The position numbers and the translations under genes were made by a program. Source: Lophius americanus (Eukaryota > Chordata > Actinopteri > Lophiiformes > Lophiidae). From it: a stretch of DNA of 64,000 bases. Every line of letters begins with the position of its first letter. The first letter of the stretch is position 1. Under the pieces are notes generated by a model. The model was not told the DNA's origin, did not search any database, and saw only the letters and a list, made by a program, of their open reading frames with translations. Below, piece by piece: positions 34,133 through 44,939 of the stretch. The stretch lies in contig JBBDHG010000043.1 in the NCBI GenBank assembly GCA_037951165.1, positions 2,788,501 to 2,852,500 of the forward strand, in the 5' to 3' direction.

Positions 34133-34227
34133 CATGATGCATTGATCCACTATATAAGGATCAATGCATCATGATACGAGGATAGACTGACTCTCTATCC
34201 TCGTAAAAGTGTCAGTCCATGACTGAC
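34133..34227. other. Cluster of three successive perfect hairpins
   Basis: Hairpin 1 has 16-bp arms catgatgcattgatcc (34133-34148) and ggatcaatgcatcatg (34158-34173), with a 9-nt loop. Hairpin 2 has 12-bp arms tacgaggataga (34175-34186) and tctatcctcgta (34194-34205), with a 7-nt loop. Hairpin 3 has 7-bp arms gtcagtc (34211-34217) and gactgac (34221-34227), with a 3-nt loop. All arms are exact. No element recognised. Confidence 0.85.
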
Positions 34228-34699
34228 TATGAGTCACTAAAGTCTGAAGGAAGCCTCCAGCGTTCTAGCTAGGCGAGTCCATCTTCCATGGATAGCACTA
34301 TACGCAGAACAACGTTGTTTTAAATAAATTGCCTACGGCTGATGTAGTGAAGAAGAAGTGGATAATTTGTTCAAGAGCTGCACTGAAAGAGACACGCTGC
34401 TCCATTTCACTGCAGATAGATAGTTTACCAAACTTTCATCTGAGAAGACTCTTCACATCACGATGAATCATCGTATATGTCACAGGCCATCAACGTCAGG
34501 GATCATGTAGGAGTAATATGAGTCACTCAAAACATCTACAGCCACATTTGTCCGCATCCAGGTATTTTAATAAGCATACGATCTCCCGTTGCATTTTCTA
34601 TAAAACACGACATCACCACAAATATCAGCAGTTCGGAACCAGGTTTAACCATCCATTAATAAATAGATTCAAAGTGAACAATTTCAAAAAAAAACAGCA

Positions 34700-35215
34700 C
34701 ACATTTTTGATCCTTAATAAACCGCCACCTGAAAAATGCTGCACCAACCACCCACACAGTCGCATCTCTGCAGCTCGTTTCTTTCTGTCCAGTTACTGCA
34801 AAGCCAGTAGTGAATCATCAGTACCTCGCCAGCTACTGCTGTGCAAGAAGGATTTGAGGAGATGATTATCATAAAGTTCAACAATGTCAAGATGATCCTC
34901 TTCCAAAGGTATCACAATGACAATCTCAATCTCTACCGCTGCACTTTGACACAGACAGTTGGGTCCAAATCATTGGTTCAGATACACAGCCGGGCAGTTT
35001 GCCACCGAAAAGCTTGCGAAGCAGTTCATGCACCACCGGCTTTAATGACTGAGAGTTCATGGAGGGCTCAAGGATGTATTTCGAGATCACTGAGTAGTAA
35101 GATTTGACTGTATCCTGAGTGCAACTAAACTCTTCCTTCCGGCTACTGAGCCTCAACAGTAAGAGACTGATTGTTTCCTCAATTCATGATATGGAAATTC
35201 CATTTAGGTCTGGTG
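34700..35215 (-). pseudogene. Unrecognised coding-like tract with frameshift and stops
   Basis: On the minus strand an open frame (about 35180-34926) contains ...KSYYSVISKYILEPSMN... and LKPVVHELLRKLFGG. Shifting frame near 34945 lets reading continue through VEIEIVIVIPLEEDHLDIVE and LYDNHLLKSFLHSSSWRG to a TAA near 34797. Amino-acid composition looks protein-like (heptads of Leu, mixed charges) rather than low complexity. An in-frame TGA lies at about 35187. I do not recognise the family. It could be a decayed retrocopy, a transposon-borne gene fragment, or chance. Confidence 0.3.
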
Positions 35216-35219
35216 TTTC

Positions 35220-36400
35220 GTCAGGTTAACAGGTGGCGAAATTCACATTAACCACGTTCAATATCATAGAGTAAAGACAAAGATGAAGTTTGTTTACTCC
35301 AAGTTGTAACGAACGCTCATCAGGAAGTGTGAAGCACACATACAATATTCTGGGATTTGATATTTCCCAAAGACACAGACACACACTGATCCAAACACAA
35401 CTTCTGAAAACTGGCATATGTTAAACCTGCACAACTATATGAACGTATTTCTGGCTTTGTCACATCCACCCACAGGCGTTTTTTTTACTGCCAGTGAATC
35501 ACGGCGTGAATACCAGGCTGAGTGGCGCAGATTGGCACTTCAGTATGGAACTTGGACTAACACTTAAGTCACACAATGGACTCCTCAACAATCCAGTTTT
35601 CTCGGCACAATTTCATCAAGGGAATGTCCGAAAAGTATAAACTATCCCTCATCCCCCACTTTTTGTTTTTTTAACCTTTATGGATCTGGTGATGTAGTGG
35701 CAACACAATGATGAGCGGACCTGTAGCTCTAAAGACGTTTGTCATAACCTTTGCTTGAACTCACTTCATACAAGGGCCCAAAAAAAGGATTGCTAAATGT
35801 AACATCTTCAACAAGACACAGGAGTCAGGATCATCATCATCAGGATCCTGTCGGACTGAAAATGCACCAGGTTGGTGAGTCACTTAGCATTATTAAAGCC
35901 CACCAAGAATGTATGGAGGGGTTTGAAAACATGCTTAGCTCAGCCTCAACGTTAGCTTGCTACTAGCTTTGTAGCTAAGGAGGTTTACTTCATTAGATTG
36001 GCTTTGTTGACTCTCCCTTCGCTCATAACTAGGTCAATGTTCCCCATTGTATCTCATCAGGTGCCTTTGGGGGGTTTTGTGTACAGCAGGAGTAATGTCA
36101 GGTGTTTTTAAAAGTTAGTTTGAAAAAAATCTGTGATCTGTGATCTGTGATCTGTGTCCTAAAATAATTCCACTTGAAAAAGTTAGATAAAATTGCAAAT
36201 AGTAGTCAAATAAACACATTTTTTACAGTCAGTATTCCAAGGTTAAGTGTGATCATAAACAGCTAATAAGTGTGAAATAAATCCAATTACATTCACTGTG
36301 AGCGGGAAGTATGGTCATTGAATGACAGATGGGAATCAGCAAATCACAGTTTTACTGTAGCAGCAATTCAGCTGAAAGGGAGGAAGAAAATGAAAGAAAG
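35220..36400. other. No recognised element
   Basis: Contains only a short 7-mer tandem repeat (CTGTGAT, about 3.7 units, 36131-36156). Confidence 0.4.
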
Positions 36401-36411
36401 AAGTGACAAAA

Positions 36412-36587
36412 AAAAGATTAAACAAAGCCAACAAAGCTCTGTCAGTTCCATCGGTTGGTGCAACTAGTCTTCCCATCCCTCCCCAAGTCCCCGTAGATCA
36501 ATCAGCCTCATCAGGGTCATCAGCCACCACCACCAGTATCCAGACTCCAAAGGGGGGGACATTCGAGAATGCTCAGGAGAGACACTT
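36412..36587 (+). repeat. Unclassified dispersed repeat, shared with 40200-40335
   Basis: Positions 36500-36563 and 40267-40330 align over 64 bp with about four fifths identity (AATCAG-CTCA-CAG-GTC, CCACCA-CACCA, CA-ACTC-AAAGGGG). Here it is followed directly by an L2-like tail. Confidence 0.45.
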
Positions 36588-36659
36588 TGAGATTTGATCC
36601 AAATGTAAAGTGCATTATAAATAAAATGTATTATTATTATTATTATTAATAATAATAAT
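36588..36659 (+). mobile_element. L2-like LINE 3' tail with (ATT)n(AAT)n
   Basis: GAGATTTGATCCAAATGTAA, AGTGCATTATAAATAAAATG and (TTA)n match the tails at 21963 and, reversed, at 44940. The simple repeat changes from ATT to AAT at about 36647, making a self-complementary run. Confidence 0.8.
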
Positions 36660-36959
36660 CTCCCAAATGAGTCTGAAACCAAAGACTTTCTAATTGACTA
36701 ATTATCAAAACGATCACGTATCTTTTGTAATAAATCATTCTTCTTCTTCTTTCTGTCTTTTCAGATTGAATTGAATTTAGTATTTGATTGTTAATATTTT
36801 AAACATAACATGTGATTGTTGGTAAGTAAATAGTTTGTTGTTTAATAAAGCAGACATTCCTACTGTATTATGTCTTGTACAACATTATAAAATGAAGATA
36901 TTTACGTTTTCTGGAATACTTTGCTGAAAAAACACGGGTACAAGGGGTAAATTATGCTA

Positions 36960-37100
36960 AAATATATTGAGTACCCTGGCCTGCGATGAACTGGCGACTT
37001 GTCCAGGGTGTACCCCGCCTCTTGCCCGATGTTAGTTGGGATAGGCTCCAGCCCCCCGTGACCCTGAACAGGATAAGCGGTAGATAATGAATGAATGAAT
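36960..37100 (+). repeat. SINE-like 3' fragment (best-preserved copy)
   Basis: GGCCTGCGATGAACTGGCGA, CTTGTCCAGGGTGTACCCCG, CCTCTTGCCCGATGTTAGTT, GGGATAGGCTCCAGCCCCCC and GACCCTGAACAGGATAAGCG, ending AATGAATGAATGAAT, match almost continuously the 3' portion of a very abundant teleost dispersed repeat. It is 5' truncated. Confidence 0.85.
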
Positions 37101-37809
37101 ATTGACTACCATTGATGTAGAGGACCTCCCAATTTTCTACTTGATTCACTTTGCTACAAGTGTTTTGTCACGATGATTAATATCATGTGATTCGGTTGTG
37201 CGCTCCTCCTCGGTAATCGGCGCACAGAGAGCTACCTTGGTCTCCACATTCCCCCGTGTGTAGGTGTATTCGTTTCCAGCATTCATACCTTCATGAATGT
37301 TAAATATGCTGCTGTGCTGTGCAGCTGCGGTTCCCTGATGTGCCATTATGCCAGACCTAGAGCCTGGGCCTTATTTCATATTGCATTGAAACGCCTGTTG
37401 AAAGTGATCATACACCCAAACTGACTTTGGCTTGCAAAGAAAATGACTCGTGATCATCTCTGCCACACATATCGGAGCACGGACAAGAAGAGTTTCTATC
37501 ACTACACACAACATGAGCACATGAAGAGGAAGATGAGTATGCAAATGGTTCATATGAAGCATGGATGACATACATGATGATTGCAGAAAGGGGCATTAAC
37601 CCAACACTTAGAAACACAACTATGGACGTGCACACACAGACCAACACATCTTACTCCAGGGTGAAAAGGACTGTCTGCATCAGCACTGAACAGCATAGAG
37701 CCTTGAGGTGACAGCAAGACACAGAGCTGGTGTTGGCTGACAACGCCAGCCTTCACTCAACCTCTTTTCCTTTCTGTCTCATTCTCATGGTTGGTTCTTT
37801 CACTTTCCG

Positions 37810-37867
<58 letters not shown>

Positions 37868-37868
37868 T
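37810..37868. repeat. (TC)n microsatellite
   Basis: About 59 bp of CT/TC dinucleotides with two CC interruptions. A short (CA)n follows at 37961-37975. Confidence 0.95.
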
Positions 37869-37979
37869 ATATTCTGCTGCATTTGCTGGCTGCATTACAC
37901 TGTTGTTTCAGATATTCAATTAAAAGGCTGTTGACTACAAACTGCAAAGCCTACTGTTACCACACACACACACACCCAC

Positions 37980-38900
37980 AAATCACAGGGGAGAACAGTG
38001 AGAGGAAGTGCAGGCTCATACTACACACCAGTAGGTGCAGAAGGAATGAGGGAGATTATGATACATTTGTTATTAAAATACAATGGATTAATCAAAGAAC
38101 TGTGCGGAGCTGCAGATTCCATCAAGCTCATTCTGTGAAGAACAGAGAGAAAAACAATCGAAAGCTCTCGATGCTTTCTTGGAGGCCAATTTTTTTTTTT
38201 TTTATTCGACAAAAATATTTTTAAACTACACAGAGAAAAAATAACATTGATGATTATTATATTCTTTTAGTAAAGCTGGAATTAGGGATGCATTCAACAT
38301 CTGAGAAAATCTATCTATTTGAGCCTGAGATCTTATTTATTCCTCATTATCTTTTTAGGATGCATGACGCCGTGTTTTCTGCTTTTCAGTTCTGACCAAG
38401 GACAGAACTACTGGAATAAAAGATGGTTTGCTGATGTGGATAGAACATAACCTCTATCACAACAACAACATTGAAAAACAAAATACAAAACACTTATGAT
38501 GTGCACTCCTTTAGATCCCCTATATGTGAAATTTTATTTAATTCTTGCTACCAATTTAGACTTGATGCGAATGTGAGCTAAATTAAATAAAATCGAATTT
38601 GCCTTAAAATATAGGAAAAAAAGGTAAATTATGAAACCATTCATGAAATACAAACTTTGGGGGTCCCTACAAACCATGGGTGACATTTAATTGAATTCTG
38701 TCTAGCGGTTTTTGTGGAGATGTGGTAAGACCACCTGAAAGTGAATCAAATGACATGAAAATAATTTAAGTTCAATTATACTTAAAAGTGTAAAAAAAAA
38801 TAGGAATTATAGGTTATTGAGGAATTGTGGATAGACAATCCCAGTTATGTACAGAACCGAGAATGGATAGATGGGTGGGTGGCAAGGAAGGGGTAGCAAC
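37980..38900. other. No recognised element
   Basis: AT-rich. A 14-base T run is at 38190-38203. No gene or transposon recognised. Confidence 0.4.
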
Positions 38901-38903
38901 CCA

Positions 38904-39352
38904 ACAGTGATCAGCGATAACATTAAAACCAGATGCCTAACATTGTGTTGATGCCCTTTCTGTCAGTTCTGAATCCTTTCTATCAGAACCAGCATGGACT
39001 TCATCAGCATATTCTGCTACAGTAGCTGTTCTGTGGAACTGAACAACGTAGGCGAGCAGCATATCATTTAGCCTTGACCTTGTGACCGGTTCACCAGTTG
39101 TCTTCTTTAGACAACTTTGTTAGTTAGTTGGACACCACTTCAAGACTGAGGAATACTCTAACCCATAATTAGCCATCACAATTTGTCCCTTACCCCTCAT
39201 ATACTTATTGTTACCCATTTTTCCTGCTTCCAGCACATCAACTTCAAGGCCAAAATATATCCCAACTCCTGACAGGCAATTGTAACACAATAACAAACAT
39301 TATTCCGACCTTACCTGTCAGTGGTTACAATGTTCTAGCTAATTGGTGTACA
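38904..39352 (-). mobile_element. Internally deleted Tc1-like transposon with both termini
   Basis: Left plus-strand end ACAGTGATCAGCGATAACAT then TAAAACC; right end GGTTACAATGTTCTAGCTAA then TTGGTGTACA. These are inverted versions of the family terminus. Reverse-strand internal phrases include GGCCAAATTGTGATGG-like (plus strand TAGCCATCACAATTTGTCCC) and GGAAGCAGGAAAAATGGG. About 450 bp long, with most of the transposase missing. Confidence 0.88.
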
Positions 39353-39872
39353 TGCCTCCTTTGGCAGGGTCATAAAAAGTTTAAAGAAGCTGTTCTTAGC
39401 ACAGCCAACAACCTCGATTAATTAGAGATGGATTCCTCTGCTTTGGATTCAAGAACTGACTTTTTCTCTGGGGCAGACTGCCCTGGTATTGACCCACAGA
39501 CTCTCCGTTCATTATACAGAGTCAGGCACTGTCTGTAGGGCAGAAAGAGGCAGGTGTTATCTAGCAGCTGTTTTCGGTCTCATCCCAGGGGACTAAAACA
39601 CCTCACAGGAATAGTTTGGCTCAAAAAAGCCCAAGGTGATTAGCTGACACATTTTTAGTAACAAGAACCAGAATGACGACAGTACCTGTGATAGATCAGT
39701 AAGTTCCATACATCTGGTTTTCCGTGCGGACATTTGTAGCCAGGTGCAGATCAGCAATTCAACTGAAATAAATGAAACTAGTTTTTTAGAGTCTTCTTTG
39801 TATTTGAATTCTTTAAAAATATTTTTGGCTACATCCACGGATCGGGGGACATAACGGGAAACTGCAGCACAG

Positions 39873-39903
39873 CTTCTATTTACTGCAACGCAGTAAATAG
39901 AAG
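39873..39903. other. Perfect 14-bp hairpin next to a 13-bp tandem repeat
   Basis: Arms cttctatttactgc (39873-39886) and gcagtaaatagaag (39890-39903), with a 3-nt loop. Just downstream, aagtgaatagcaa is tandemly duplicated (about 39911-39936) with a degraded third unit. Confidence 0.85.
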
Positions 39904-40199
39904 AATATAGAAGTGAATAGCAAAAGTGAATAGCAAAAATGAATCCATAGCGAAAGTTCAGCAAGGAAGACCATCCCTAGGCAAAAACGGGCCACAGTCA
40001 CTTCTCATACAACTCTATCATTCCCAACTTCCACACATGCTCAGTCTCAGTTACCCTCTTTAAAATAAGGGGAATTAATTGATATCCGCTGGGCCCATCA
40101 GCCAACCACATTTATCCAATATAACGATGACACACTTTCATCATCCACTGCTGTCTTTTGAAATATGTTTCTCTCCATTCATCTACTCGTCCTTCATGC

Positions 40200-40335
40200 T
40201 GCTGGTTCACACGCCCTCCAACTCAACATCTCCACCAAGTTTCACAGGTCTATGAACTTCATCATGAATCAGTCTCAGCAGAGTCCTCGGCCACCATCAC
40301 CAATTTCCAGGCTCAAAGGGGCGGGACATACCTGC
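40200..40335 (+). repeat. Unclassified dispersed repeat, shared with 36412-36587
   Basis: See the 64-bp alignment between 40267-40330 and 36500-36563. Two overlapping frames here are Ser/Pro/His-rich with no domain. Confidence 0.4.
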
Positions 40336-40339
40336 TGCT

Positions 40340-41865
40340 GCTCGAGGCAGATATCATTCGATCACAATCTCACAAAGAAGTCTGAGTGCCAAAGAATTTG
40401 ACATATCAAGTATCACATCATCATCTGTTGTAACAAATATCCATCTTTACAACATTTTCTCTGTCTTTCTTGGCGGAAATTATCTTTATTTGTGTGAAGT
40501 TATACATGATTAATCATAAGGCGAAAGCTCTTTTCTGAAAGAAGTAAACTTTCTGTGACTAGGTCCAGCTGTTCATCGCTGTCTCTGTGGGCTGCTAACA
40601 TCTGTTTTGATACAGAAAAATTCATTTGAGATGTGAATTTCCCCTCGGGCAACATCTAAAATTCTAATACATGACACAGCTCTCTTAATTTCCATCTATC
40701 ACTTTTTTTATTATTAAATTATCACTTCCAAATTTACTACCACCGTGGGGCGTGATTTGTGATGCAAGTGATTGGAGTCTAAGTCTTCGATGCCTTATTG
40801 TAAAGCCGGTGTGAGAGTCAGAAACTCTCAAAAGAACATACAACAGCTGGAGAGAAGACATCAATAATATCATAATATCATCATATGTCACTTTATCCTT
40901 GTAGTGAGTGAAGAGAGTTTTTCTTCAGGTAACTCTGTTAAGAGCAATCACAAAACTCTCATTTCAAAATGACCAAAAAAATATTACACTCTCAAGTTAA
41001 TCAGCTGTGTAAGAGACTTCAAACTGAACATTTTCGTGTAAAAAGTAGACTTTTTTATAAACGATAAACACCATAAATACAAATATATATATACATGTAC
41101 ACAATACCTTGACACATGGTCCTGTCTGAGCACCTGACCCTATCTCCAAGGCCGAGCCCAGCCACCCTACAAAGGAAGCTCAATTTAGCGGCTTGTATCT
41201 ACAATCTCAATCTTTGCTTACAAAGATCCCAACCAGCTCTTTCTTCACCTATATGGACCGATACCATACCCGCATTTGCTTTTGTCTCAACTCTCGAGAT
41301 GAATCATCTCGTTTTCAAGGGGGTCCTAAGATTCTTAAGTTCCTATTACTAGTGATGCTGCACCGAACTGCCTGTCAATCCAGATGTTGTCCAATTTGAT
41401 ATTACTTGTGAAATGACTCAAGTCTTTCACTGTCATATAAATGAACATTTGATTAAAAAAATATGTAAAACAGCGGTTTATTCTTCATTTATGTCTTAGC
41501 GACAATGCGGGTTCGCCTCAAGTTAATTCTCTATCACACTGAACTTATTCTAGGACCAGTCTTGAATTTCAATGCTGTAAAAGAGTCTTTTTACAAAATT
41601 GTAATTTGCATCTTTAATTTCAGTCATTGGGTCAAATGAGAAATAGACTCTTCACGATTGTAGGATAATTGCAAAAACAAACATAGACTACACCACTGCG
41701 GATGAAGCAACAAAAGAACATGGCGATGCATTCAGCCAGTAGTTCCTTCAAACTTTTTGTCTTATTATGTTATTCCTTATCTTAATTGATTGCATAAAAA
41801 TCTATTACCTGCGAGAGAAACACTCTTATCAGCATTGGAGAAGGACGGTTAACACCTTCTGACTC
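40340..41865. other. No recognised element
   Basis: AT-rich. A phrase ATCTCGTTTTCAAGGGGGTCCT at about 41307-41328 recurs with small changes at 63564-63584, hinting at an uncharacterised dispersed repeat. Confidence 0.35.
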
Positions 41866-41869
41866 TTCA

Positions 41870-42140
41870 GCCAATTAAAAGTTATAGATTCTGCTAAAAA
41901 GTTTAAAGTCCTATCAAAAAGGTTAAGTCCTTTTTTACATGTCTCAGTCATCTGTGGAGCCCTCAGATGGTCAGGGAGTGCATTCCACAGATGAGGGTCA
42001 GCAGAACAGAAGGTTCGATCACCCATGGTGCTGAGCTTAGTCTGGGGAAGGAGGAGGTGGTATGAGTGGGTAGAACGGAGGGATCGTGTTGAGGTCAGTG
42101 GGGTGAGTAGTTCTTTTAGGTAAGGGGGTGCATATGAATA
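41870..42140 (-). pseudogene. L2-like LINE, 3'-terminal ORF2 fragment
   Basis: The minus strand encodes PPYLKELLTPLTSTRSLRST, then HSYHLLLPQTKLSTMGDRTF and CSADPHLWNALPDHLRAPQ, closely matching the peptide at 45056-45360. It corresponds to the C-terminal region after the reverse-transcriptase core in L2-clade elements, with the conserved pattern R-FS---P-LWN-LP--LR. No functional element: the RT domain and 5' portion are absent. Same family and orientation as the copy 3 kb away. Confidence 0.88.
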
Positions 42141-42324
42141 CATTTTCAAGATGCCGACCATATTATCATCATCTTGATATACACCGACTTATTTCTTGGG
42201 TGTACACAGCTACATGTACAGAATACATTTGCTTATCAATGTATTTGTCTAATATCTTGTTATATCCCTGAATCATCATCGCCGACGTGCCCACTGCTGC
42301 AGATCCTTCGTGAAAATATTTCAT

Positions 42325-42705
42325 GGACTATTTTCAAATTTTTTATATAGACCTTGGTGTGAGGAAGAACTGGAGTAATGTTGGGAAAGGTTGGTTGTAT
42401 GATTCCAACACTAGGGGGAACTGTTTTACAGAAGTTTTTCGGCCATAATTTCGCATTTAATCCAAATTTGGGGAATATCTATCTTGTTCATATCATAAAT
42501 TACCCATATTTAATTTAAAAGTTCATATTTCACTCACTTGACTGGACTTTTTTTTTTTCTAAAAAATACCGTGGAAAAAACTTTCAAATTTAATTTTAGG
42601 GGGTTCAATGAGGAGAATTGCTTGTACAAAGAATGGAATGGAGGACTTTTAGTGGCGATACCCTTGCTTTCGCGGACGACAGCATAGGGCTAGTAATTTA
42701 GGAAG
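42325..42705 (+). repeat. Unclassified dispersed repeat, copy 2
   Basis: Counterpart of 23590-23965; it lacks the (AT)n run and hairpin. Its right end is TCGCGGACGACAGCATAGGG followed by CTAGTAAT. Confidence 0.65.
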
Positions 42706-42709
42706 ATTA

Positions 42710-43730
42710 GGAAAATTACCTCAATGGATCTACAGTTTTGAAACTAATCAATTTTGCGCTTTCAACTTAGGCTCAACTCATAATTTTAAGGCTGTGTAGA
42801 AAATTAGCTGAGTTGAAGGAGCTTAATATATTTTAAAATGCAGCTAATGTGCAAATAAGTGGTGTGTTTGGGAACCATCCCAGTAACCTTTGCCATGGCC
42901 TATTTTGAACAACTAACTTTAAAACACAGTCTCTTCAGATCTCTTGGCAAAACTCCAAGCTGTAAAATAGTTTCATGGACATTACTTTACTGTTTAATTA
43001 AGATAGTTTCCTTTGGAGAAAGGTTGTTAACAATTGTTAATATCGCCCTAATACATTTCCAAAAAAACGGAGAGACATTAAAAACAACACATTACTGTAT
43101 CCTGAATGTAACAAATAGGAAAAAGAGATGACCATTTAGGACTACACACTTAAATTTGGTGATGAGTATTCCTCTCCGAGGGAAACATTTTATATTAATA
43201 TCTAAAAAAAACCGTTTATCCCAGTATCTTTCCATTACAGGGCTGGCTCTGATATTTCCATTCACAAAGTAGTAATGGGACTGCTGTCGTCACTCCGAAC
43301 ATCATGTCTTGTTTTTTTTCTAGTTTCTTCCTTAAGTCTATTTTTACTCTTTTGTCAAGGCGGATGTTTGCCAACACGCCAGCAGCTCTGTCAAGGTTGC
43401 TGCACCTTGCTGCTCTTGTACATCTCTGTATCTGCTTCACTGTAGGCCCACAGGGCTAATATTGCAGTTGTTAGCAAGCTACTCATGATTCACTCCTGGT
43501 GGCTGATGTATAGCTGAGAACTGGCAGGAAACAAGGCAATAAAGAAGAGAACATGGCTTGTATATGGAGGGCTGCTGCTTGTATGGAGCCATAAATTAAA
43601 GGCACATTATGAGCCTCATGTTCATCCCTGCTTGAACTATGCTCATGCTGGACCAAAATGAACATATTAAAATGAAATGTGGTGCACTGATGCACAGTTT
43701 AGGCACACTAGCAATCATCGACCACTGTGC
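42710..43730. other. No recognised element
   Basis: AT-rich. Short frames on both strands (42859-43131 plus; 43216-43440 minus) carry no recognisable domain. Confidence 0.4.
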
Positions 43731-43734
43731 TCCA

Positions 43735-43870
43735 TACGGAAATATATCAACATGTACTGTAGGGATTTAGATGGAATTTGGTACAAACATCCATCGTGAC
43801 CCTAGGATGAAATAATCCAGTGACATCAGCAAGTTAAAGTTGAAATCTAATGTAAAGAAATACTTCAAAC
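43735..43870 (+). repeat. Dispersed fish repeat fragment
   Basis: GGAAATATATCAACATGTAC, TAGATGGAATTTGGTACAAA, CATCCATCGTGACCCTAGGA and TGAAATAATCCAGTGACATC follow the teleost repeat 'CGAAATATCTCAACAACTATTGGATGGATTGCCATGAAATTTGGTACAGACATTCATG-TCCC-AGGATGAA...'. Class not known to me. Confidence 0.6.
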
Positions 43871-44180
43871 AATGGTTTTGGCATAAATCTTCATGATCAT
43901 CAACCATACCCTCCTCCAACTTAAAGAGGCATTTTAGAAAATTGCCTCTTCAGCAGTAGTATGGAGAGTCAAGGTTAGACATTCCCCCCAGAACTCTACA
44001 AAAAATGTGAAACACATTCATCAGAATGTTAAGTCAACCTTGAAAGAGCATGAAGTGGGCCAAACTTCATAATATGGTTTATCCAGCCATCGCAAGACTG
44101 AAAAAGATAAATATTTGAGGATATTGACTATATATATGATTTAATGAATGTACACCTAGTGTAATGAATATTGTTTTGGA

Positions 44181-44340
44181 TATACACCGATCAGCTAAAG
44201 AGTAAAACCAATGGCAGGTTAAGTCAGAATAACATTGATTATCTACTTACAATGGCATCTTTGAGCAGATGGCATATACTACGCAGCAAACAAAGCAACT
44301 TCGTCAAGTTGCTTTTTATGTTATGGCTGATTGGTGTATG
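44181..44340 (+). mobile_element. Tc1-derived MITE, about 160 bp
   Basis: Left terminus TATACACCGATCAGCTAAAG and right terminus TTATGGCTGATTGGTGTATG are inverted repeats of the family end. Between them are AGAATAACATTGATTATCTA, CTTACAATGGCA and a short joining segment. Only about 110 bp of the left end and 30 bp of the right end remain, the classic structure of a non-autonomous deletion derivative. Confidence 0.9.
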
Positions 44341-44681
44341 TGTAAAATGTATGATTTGTGAAATATGGTCCGGATAAGTTGAGTACCTTTCAAACCCACC
44401 TTAAACATTAAGTTTCCATAGTAAACCATAAAACATGCTTGCTGTTCTCGGGGCATCACTTTTTAAAGTGGCATTGAATGTCGATGAGAAGAAAATCACT
44501 TTTCTTTGCATTCCATTGCTCTGCAGCCGTGCACACACACATCAGAATGGTATAGCATCAAATCCTATCAAGCTCCACTCGATGCAAATCGGAGGCAGTG
44601 TTGCTGGGCTAATTGAAGTACTGGTAAATACCTGTTAAGCTGAAAAAACACAACGTGAGCAAACACATTTTACACCTCTGA

Positions 44682-44713
44682 CGGTAATGTGCAGCAGCGG
44701 TAATGTGCAGCAG
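44682..44713. repeat. 16-bp perfect tandem duplication
   Basis: cggtaatgtgcagcag is repeated exactly twice in tandem. Confidence 0.95.
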
Positions 44714-44939
44714 CAGGATATTGCACCCATTTTTTCCTAATGGGTTAATTAATGGCAATATCCTTTTCCCTTGATTACTTATATGCTGTCGCAGGGGTTC
44801 AGTAATTGACCTAATATTTTTGAAAGAATATGCGTGTTGATCAAACTTTTGATGAGGGAACTTTAGTCAAATCTTAGTAGCAAAAATGTTGGATCTGTCG
44901 CCCATAATGAGCTCACAGGCACTCTGGGGCTTTAAATGA

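Noticed and set aside
36131..36156. CTGTGAT repeated 3.7 times as a CRISPR-like array
   Set aside because: A short tandem repeat without spacers in vertebrate DNA.
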